Assembly: GCA_023375785.1 (NCBI GenBank)
Contig: SZWC01019054.1
Location: 16,357-54,370, forward strand
DNA: 38,014 bases
Source of the DNA: Penium margaritaceum
Taxonomy: Eukaryota; Streptophyta; Zygnematophyceae; Desmidiales; Peniaceae
Reading direction: 5' to 3'
Below, piece by piece: positions 31,937 to 38,014 of this stretch. The position numbers and the translations under genes are program-made. Below the pieces are notes generated by a model, which had not been told where the DNA came from, did not search any database, and saw only the letters and a list, made by a program, of their open reading frames with translations. Each line of letters begins with the position of its first letter. Position 1 is the first letter of the stretch.

Positions 31937-34436
31937 ATGTCAACACTGGAGAGGATGTGGAGCACAGGTTAGATACAAGATCCACCAGATCTCTGAGAGT
32001 CCTTCGTGTGGTTGCCGGATGAGTGGGTGAAGAGAGTGATGCGTATCGAGGATGAGCCATTCCTTTAGGAGTGCTTCTTCCCAGTCCGTACCAAGAAGGG
32101 TGATGGAGTCAAGGAGACCAAGGAGCACCTGTCGGAGATTGAAGTTTGGGAATTGGAGTCTTCCCAGATTGAGTAGTAGTTCAACTCTCCATTGATGGTA
32201 GTTTGTGGAACCATCTCTTGACCTGCGTAGTTGGGGGGAGTTCCGTAGGCACTCTGGAAGATGAGCAACAATATCAGTTAGTACCCTATTAGGTGTGGAG
32301 CAGTTAATGATGTGAATTGGCTTCATTGATGGTTGAACAGGGAGAAGGGCAGTGACTGTATTGCTGCTCATAGTTTGCTCCAGTGTGGGAAGTGCCAAGA
32401 GGAACTATTGATGTATCAAGGCCATCTGACGAGGCAGCCTTGATGTGGATGTTGTTCCAAGGGGATACCACTGGGAGCGCATTATCCTTGGAATGACCTC
32501 TTAGAGGGGTGATGATGGGAATGTTGAATGCTGGGAATGCAGGAGTGGAGGGCGCTGTGACAACGCCACGCTCAAAGAGTGCTCTGCCACAGCGATCTCT
32601 GAGAGTCCATGAGAAATCTAGGAAGTGCAGGGACTTAGGCAGTCAGGTCCACGGATGCATCGGCTTCTTCCACTGGTTAGCTCGGGTAAGCAGGAAGACG
32701 GGTGGTTTCTGGTTCCAGTGGTATCTTGATGCTGCCTCCCGTGGACTGCCTTCGGCTACAAATGCAGGTGTTGATGGGGCTGTTTGCAAGAAAACTTTGC
32801 GTCCAGAAGATGGTTGTAGCTGTTTTGAGAGGAGGGAGCTGATGGCAGAAACTGGCGTGGGAAGAAGTCCTTGTACTTGACAGCAGGTGATGTTGATTGC
32901 TGATGATGGAGGAGTAAACATCGTGACAAGGAAGTGGACAAAGGAGCAAAACCACGTGTATTGCGGACAAATCGGCGTGGACGCAGGTTGCCGCGAGATT
33001 GGCGATTCGACCGGGCGGAACCTTGTGCCAAGCAGAGGACGATGTCTAAGCGGAGGAACGGTTGATGGCGGAGGCAACTGATGGCAGAGTGAGCACAGGG
33101 GAAAAACCTTGTGCGCTGCAAAGTAAGGGAGTAGAATGCGGCAAGGAGAGGGCAATAGTCAACACGCCGTAAGAAATCTGCTGCGGGCATGGATGCAGGC
33201 TGCTGCAAAGCGCGCAGCTAGCTCGTGCAGATCCTTGTTCTGGCTACAGATGCTGATGATAGCTGATGAGGACGTGGAAGCTTGATTACATAGGAACGGG
33301 CGTAGGGGCGAACCACGTGCGCTGTGGAAGTTTCGGCGTGGGTGCAGGTCGTTGCACAATAGGCAATGCGACCGGGCGGATCCTTGTGCCGAGCGGATGA
33401 TGAAAGCTGATGATGACGGAGAAGAGACAGATGGCTGAGTGGACGCAGGGGAAAAACCACGTGCGCTGCAAAACGATGCTGATGATGATGAAGCTAAAGC
33501 TGATGGGAAGCGATTCAGAGGAGGCAGAGGAAGCTGAGATAATGCTGATGCTGGAGGGAGGCTGGAGAAGGTGATGAATGCTGGAGGATGATGAAGACGA
33601 TGTGCAGAGTTTGATGACGAAGAGGCTGAGGATGATAAAAAAATTGTCGCAGCAAAAGTGATGGAGGAGCGGCAGCAGTAGGCGAATGACAGGAGAGGCG
33701 GATGGGGAAGTGGCAGTGGGTGCAGGGCAAGGCAACCAGGTCCTTCCCTTGTCAGGAGAGTGACGGCTTGTTCCCCAGTTGGCCCGAGACCGACGGGCAG
33801 GAAGACTGGCGGTGTCCGATATCCTGAACAGCACGAGGGGTGAGTTGCAACAATGCAGGTCATGAGGTGGGCGGTGAGGCCGGTCCGTGGAGGTCAGGAG
33901 AGTGACGGCTTGTTCCCCAGTTGGCCCGAGACCGATGGGCAGGAAGACTGGTGGTATCCGATACTCTGATGGCGGAGGGCAGTCTGTTGTTGCTGACGAC
34001 GAGTAGGGGCAATGCAAGAGGGCGGCTCGAGATGGTGAATGCGATAAAGCTGAGGTCGATGAGGCAGATGGAGTAAATGCAGAAGATGAGGGAAGCAGAA
34101 GCACTTGCAGAGGCTGAGTTGATGAGAGGTAGTAGGCGGTGGGCGGCAAGAAGCTTCCAGGAAGATGACGCCAGGCTGCAACTCGAGAGCTGCTTGCGGA
34201 TGTTGTGGACGGATCACTGATCGTTGACCACGAGCACGAGGTGGGCGCAGGGTTTGGATCAGGAGAATGAGTTGTCAGTCCAGCGTGAGGAGCAATCCAG
34301 ACAAGGCTGCTGATGTCAGCTGCTGATGAAGCCAAGGAGCGCGAAGAGGCGGTGGCGGCGGCAGACGGATGCTGGAAGGAGTGGCGGCAATGAGGTTGAT
34401 GACTGGGTCACGGGACACCAGGGGATGTTGCCTAAA
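31937..34436 (-). other. Internal region of the non-autonomous element, no recognised coding
   Basis: The longest minus-strand frames are a 152-residue one (32398-31940, with a GSTNYHQWRVELLLNLGRLQ segment) and a 349-residue Ser/Pro/His-rich low-complexity one (34335-33286). Neither matches a family I know. Sequence around 32925-33120 and 33280-33480 forms a degenerate internal duplication (ACCACGTG, CGGCGTGG, GCGACCGGGCGGA-like and CCTTGTGCC markers, offset about 361). Another near-exact duplication occurs at 33751 and 33893. The content could be captured host sequence or simple drift. Confidence 0.6.
33751..33972. repeat. 142-bp-spaced direct repeat inside the non-autonomous element
   Basis: About 75 bases starting GTCAGGAGAGTGACGGCTTG occur at 33751 and 33893. 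Both continue through TTCCCCAGTTGGCCCGAGAC and a GGGCAGGAAGACTGG segment with a few substitutions. Confidence 0.88.
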
Positions 34437-34448
34437 GCTCGGATACCA
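34437..34448 (-). other. Primer-binding site (one-base variant), tRNA-iMet 3'-end type
   Basis: The minus strand reads TGGTATCCGAGC, abutting the 5' LTR. It differs from the plant consensus TGGTATCAGAGC by one base (A to C), probably decay. Confidence 0.85.
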
Positions 34449-35066
34449 TGTCAGGAAAATGCATGAGCTGGGAAGACAATAGCAGAAGCAGGAAAAAGCA
34501 ATGGAACATGGACATCTGCATCAGCACAATGACAGAAGCAGAAAGCCATTGGAGGTTCCAAGTAGTTGGTCGCAGATCTTGAGATGAGACGAGATACTGG
34601 AGGTAGGAGGTAGACATAACTTAAGTGAGAGAGGGCAAGAGCCAAGTGATGGGCAGACTATTTACAAGTGAGGGGGTAAGAGTGATGGAGTGAAGAGCTA
34701 GAAGCTGGGAGTGGTTGGCAAAGCAAAGATGGGCGAGTTGCGAGCAGAGCGAGGACACGGCGGCGAAGCCGCGGAACCAAAAGGGAACAAGATGCGAATA
34801 ACTGTCCTGGTTAAAATGGAGGGAATAAACATCCTCAGTAATGTATTGCAGAACAGGAAAAAACCAGAGCAACGGCTTCTATTCCGTTAGCCAGAAATGG
34901 CTGTGACGTGATCGCAGTTATTAGGGCGGCTCGCCGCAAGATCCTTGACCGTGACCGAAAATCCGTTTGGCGAGGTGGTTTGCACTGGTCCAATACAGGA
35001 CCTGAACCTTATTCAACACTCAAATTATCTCAGAGATTGATCCGTGTTGACTTCAATATTCCAACA
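34449..35066 (-). repeat. 5' LTR of the non-autonomous element (618 bp)
   Basis: It starts TGTCAGGAAAATGCATGAG and ends CTTCAATATTCCAACA. It pairs with 31312-31927, with the primer site on its left and the target duplication on its right. Confidence 0.9.
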
Positions 35067-35071
35067 GGCAT
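35067..35071. other. Target-site duplication, right copy (GGCAT)
   Basis: It exactly matches 31307-31311. Removing the element and one copy would rejoin the 190-bp duplication. Confidence 0.92.
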
Positions 35072-35098
35072 GTGTCACTGCCCATGACCAAAGAATTT

Positions 35099-37690
35099 GG
35101 GGACTCGGATCGGGGACTCTGATCGGGGACTCGGATCGGGGACTCCGATCGGAGACTTGGATCGAGAACTCGGGTCAAGGACTCGGATCAGGGACTCGGT
35201 TCGGGGACTTGGATTGGGGACTCCGACAGGGGACTCAGATCAGGAACTCGGATCGGGTACTCAGATCGGGCTATCGGATCGGGGACTCAGATCGGGGACT
35301 CGGATTGGAGACACGGATCGGGGACTTGGATTGGGGACTCCAATCGGGGACTCTGATCGGGGACTCGGATCAGGGACTCGGACTGGGGACTCGGATCGGT
35401 GACTTGGATCAAGGACTGGGATCGGGGACTCGGTACAAGGACTTGAATCAGGGACTCGGATCGGGGACTCGGATCAGGGACGCGGATCGGGGACTCAGAT
35501 CAGGGATTCAGATCCAGGACTAAATTTGGGGACTCGGATCGGGGACTCGGTTCGGGGACTCAGATCAGGGTGTCAGATCAGGGACCCGGACCGGGGACTC
35601 CGATCGAGAACTTGGATCGGGGACTCAGATCGGGGACTTGGATCAGGGGCTCGGATCAGGGATTCAGAGCAGAGACTCTGACCGGGGACTCGGATCGGGG
35701 ACTCGGATCGAGGACTCAGATCAGAAACTCAGATTGGGGACTCAGATCGGGGACTCGGATCGGGGACTCGGATCAAGGGCTCAAATTGGGGACTCAGATT
35801 GAGGACTCGGATCATGAACTCACATTGGGGACTTGGTTCGGGGACTCGGATCGGGGACTCGGATCAGGGACTCGGATCGGGGACTCAGATCCGGGACGCG
35901 GATCGGGGACTCGGGTCGAGGACTCAGATCAGGGACTCGGATTGGGGACTCGGACTGGGGATTTGGATAAAGAACTTGGATTGGGGACTGGGATCAGGGA
36001 ATTGGATCGGGGACTGGGTTTGGGGACTCGGATTGGGGACTCCGATTGGGGAATCGGATCAGGGACATGGATCGGGGACTCGGATTGGGGACTGGATCGG
36101 GGACTCAGATTGGGGACTCGGATCGGGGACTCGGATCAGGGACTCGGATCGGGGACTCGGATTGGGGACTCAGATCGGGGACTCGGATCGGGGACTCGGA
36201 TCGGGGACTCGGATCAGGGACTTGGATCGGGGACTCAGATGGTGGACTCGGATAGGGGACTCGGATCGGGGACTCGGATCGGGGACTCGGATTAGGAACT
36301 CAAATTGGGGACTCCGATCTGGGACTCGGATTTGGGGCTTGGATCGGGGACTCGGATCAGGGACTCGGATTGGGGACTCGGATCGGGGACATGGATCGTG
36401 GACTCTGATCAGGAACTCAGATCGGGGACTTAGATCGGGGACTTGGATCGGGGACTCAGATCGGGAACTCAGATCGGGAACTCGGATCGGGGACTCCGTT
36501 TGGGGTCTCGGATCAGGAACTCAGATCGGGGATTCAGATCGGGGATCTGGATCTGGGACTCAGCTTGGGGACTCGGATCAGGGATTCTTATTGGGGACTC
36601 GAATCGGGACTCGGATTGGGGACTCGGATCGAGGACTTGGATCGGGGACTCCGATTGGGGACTCAGATCGGGGACTCAGATCGGTGACTCAGCTTGGGAA
36701 CTCGGATTGGGGACTTGGATCAGGGACTCGGAGCGGGGACTCGGATCAGGGACTCAGATGGTGGACTCGGATAGGGGACTCGGATCGGGGAGTCAGATCG
36801 GGGACCCGGATCGGGGACTCAGATGGAGAACTCTGATCGGGGATTGGATCGGGGACATGGATCAGGGACTCGGATCGGGGATTCAGATCGGGGACTCTCA
36901 TCGGGGACTCTGATCGGCGACTCGGATCGGGGACTCGGATTGAGGACACCGAATCAGGAACTCCGATCGGAGACTCGGATCGGGGACTCCGATCGGGGAC
37001 TCGGATGGGGGACTCGGATTGGGGACTCTGATCGGGGACTTGGATCGGGGACTTGGATCGGGGACTCAGATCGGGGACTCGGATCGGGGATTCGGATCAG
37101 GAACTCGGAGGGGGGACTCGGATCAGGGACTTGGATCACGGACCCGGATAGGGGACTTGGATCAGGGACTCAGATCGGGGACTCGGATCAGGGTCTCGGA
37201 TCAGGGACTCAGATCGGGTACTCGGATTGGGGACACGGATCGGGGTCTTGGATTTGGGACTGAAATCGGGGACTCGGATCAGGGACTCGGATCGGGGACT
37301 CGGACTGGGGACTCGGATCGGGGACTTGGATAGGGGACTCGGATCGGGGCCTTGGAACGAGGACTCGAATCGGGGACTCGGACTGGGGACTCGGATCATG
37401 GACACGGATGAGGGACTCAGATCAAGGATTTAGATCGGGGATTCAATTTGGGGACTCGGATCGGGGACTTGGATCAGGGACTCAGATCGGGGACTTGGAT
37501 CAGGGACTCACATGGGGGACTCGGATCGGGGACTCGGATCGGGAAGTCGGATCGGGGACCCAGATAGGGGACTCAGATCGGGGACTCGGATTGGGGACAC
37601 GGATTGGGGAGTCAGATCGGGACCCGGATCAGGGACTCGGATCGAGAACTCGGATCGGGGACTCGGATCTGGGACTTGGATCAGGGACTT
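35099..37690. repeat. 13-bp G-rich satellite, about 200 copies
   Basis: Tandem units of GGGGACTCGGATC with variants (ATCAGG, ATTGGG, ACTTGG, ACTCAG). Because 13 is not a multiple of 3, one frame cycles through all three phases and reads GDSDRGLGSGTRI every 39 bases. Neither strand has stops in the consensus, so long frames are by-products. Some internal blocks recur, such as GACTCAGATGGTGGACTCGG at 36232 and 36751, roughly 40 units apart. GGGG runs recur every 13 bases on the + strand. Confidence 0.95.
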
Positions 37691-38014
37691 TGACTTTTGC
37701 CTTTTGACTTTTCCCTTTTACCTTTGGAATTTTGCCCTTTGCCTTTTGCCTGTTGCCTTTGCCTTTTGACTTTTGACTTTTGACTTCTGACTTTTGCCTT
37801 TTTCCTTTTAACTTTTGACTTTTGACTTATGACCTTTGACTTATGCCTTTTGCCTTCTGAATTCTGACTTTTGACTTTTGCCTTTTGCCTTTTGCCGTTT
37901 GAATGTTGCCGTTTGCCTTTTGCCTTTTGCCTTTTGCGTTTACCTTTTGACTTTTGGCTTTTGCCTTTTGACTTTTGACTTTTGCCTTTTGCCTTTTGAC
38001 TTTTGCCTTTTGAA
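37691..38014. repeat. 7-bp T-rich array (TTTTGAC / TTTTGCC), open at the window end
   Basis: It follows the 13-bp array within a few bases of its last recognisable unit. The 7-base period is mostly TTTTGCC and TTTTGAC in irregular order, with decayed units (TTTCCC, TTACC, GGAATTTTG) near the start and in the middle. It continues past 38014. Confidence 0.88.

Larger units (their letters stand above)
31312..35066 (-). mobile_element. Complete non-autonomous LTR retrotransposon, 3755 bp
   Basis: All structural parts are present in minus orientation: 5' LTR 34449-35066, primer site 34437-34448, internal region, polypurine tract 31928-31936, 3' LTR 31312-31927, and a perfect 5-bp target duplication. 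The 2.5-kb internal region encodes no gag, protease, integrase or RT that I can recognise, so it must depend on a partner for movement. The LTRs differ at many sites, so the insertion is not recent. The truncated element at 29275 is a relative. It is larger than typical TRIMs and smaller than typical LARDs. Confidence 0.9.

Noticed and set aside
33286..34335. 349-residue Ser/Pro-rich minus-strand frame as a gene
   Set aside because: It is low complexity, it runs through duplicated non-coding blocks of a non-autonomous element, and it has no recognisable domain.
35044..37707. Repeat proteins reading GDSDRGLGSGTRI
   Set aside because: The 13-bp unit cycles through three phases in any frame. 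It is open on both strands and ends at decay points, so there is no sign of a gene.
37691..38014. Telomere-type repeat (7-bp unit)
   Set aside because: The units TTTTGAC and TTTTGCC do not match plant TTTAGGG or its complement, and the order is irregular.

Overview
The window is intergenic, repeat-dominated nuclear DNA from a eukaryote, most likely of the green-plant lineage (land plant or streptophyte alga). The main evidence is the primer-binding sites. Two LTR elements carry TGGTATCAGAGC or a one-base variant, the complement of the 3' end of plant initiator tRNA-Met. The Ty1/copia elements carry GGGTTATGGGCCCAC or a variant, which matches the anticodon arm of the same tRNA. I see no host gene, tRNA, rRNA, bacterial operon or CRISPR array.

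Layout. (1) 1-13573 is a satellite of a 21-bp monomer, about 646 copies. Its left half holds two separately amplified 105-bp pentamer arrays (637-2925, about 22 copies; 3674-6508, 27 copies) whose copies look identical. The right half is diverged and carries frame-breaking indels. (2) 13574-23752 is a minus-strand Ty1/copia tandem: LTR, internal 1, shared LTR, internal 2. Internal 1 has lost most of gag through a deletion patched with about 45 bp copied from its RNase H region. Internal 2 has full gag-PR-IN-RT-RH order in one frame with many stops, and its 5' LTR is missing. (3) 23754-29274 is a plus-strand copia element of another family: a 103-bp remnant of the 5' LTR, primer site, decayed gag-pol, polypurine tract and a full 987-bp 3' LTR. 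(4) 29275 to about 30076 is the 5' end of a minus-strand LTR element with a plant-type primer site. (5) 31312-35066 is a complete minus-strand non-autonomous member of that same family, with paired LTRs, primer site, polypurine tract and a perfect 5-bp target duplication (GGCAT). It sits inside the second copy of a 190-bp duplication. (6) 35099-37690 is a 13-bp G-rich satellite, followed by a 7-bp T-rich array running off the window end.

Nothing here forms a working pathway. All three copia polyproteins are broken, and two carry substitutions of catalytic residues. The very long open reading frames over the satellites arise because the 21-bp and 13-bp units contain no stop codon in any of the six frames; I do not annotate them as genes. 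The most interesting points are the layered satellite history with an apparently unexpanded progenitor pentamer still visible, the use of two different regions of one tRNA by neighbouring retroelement families, the shared-LTR copia tandem, and the templated filler at a deletion junction.
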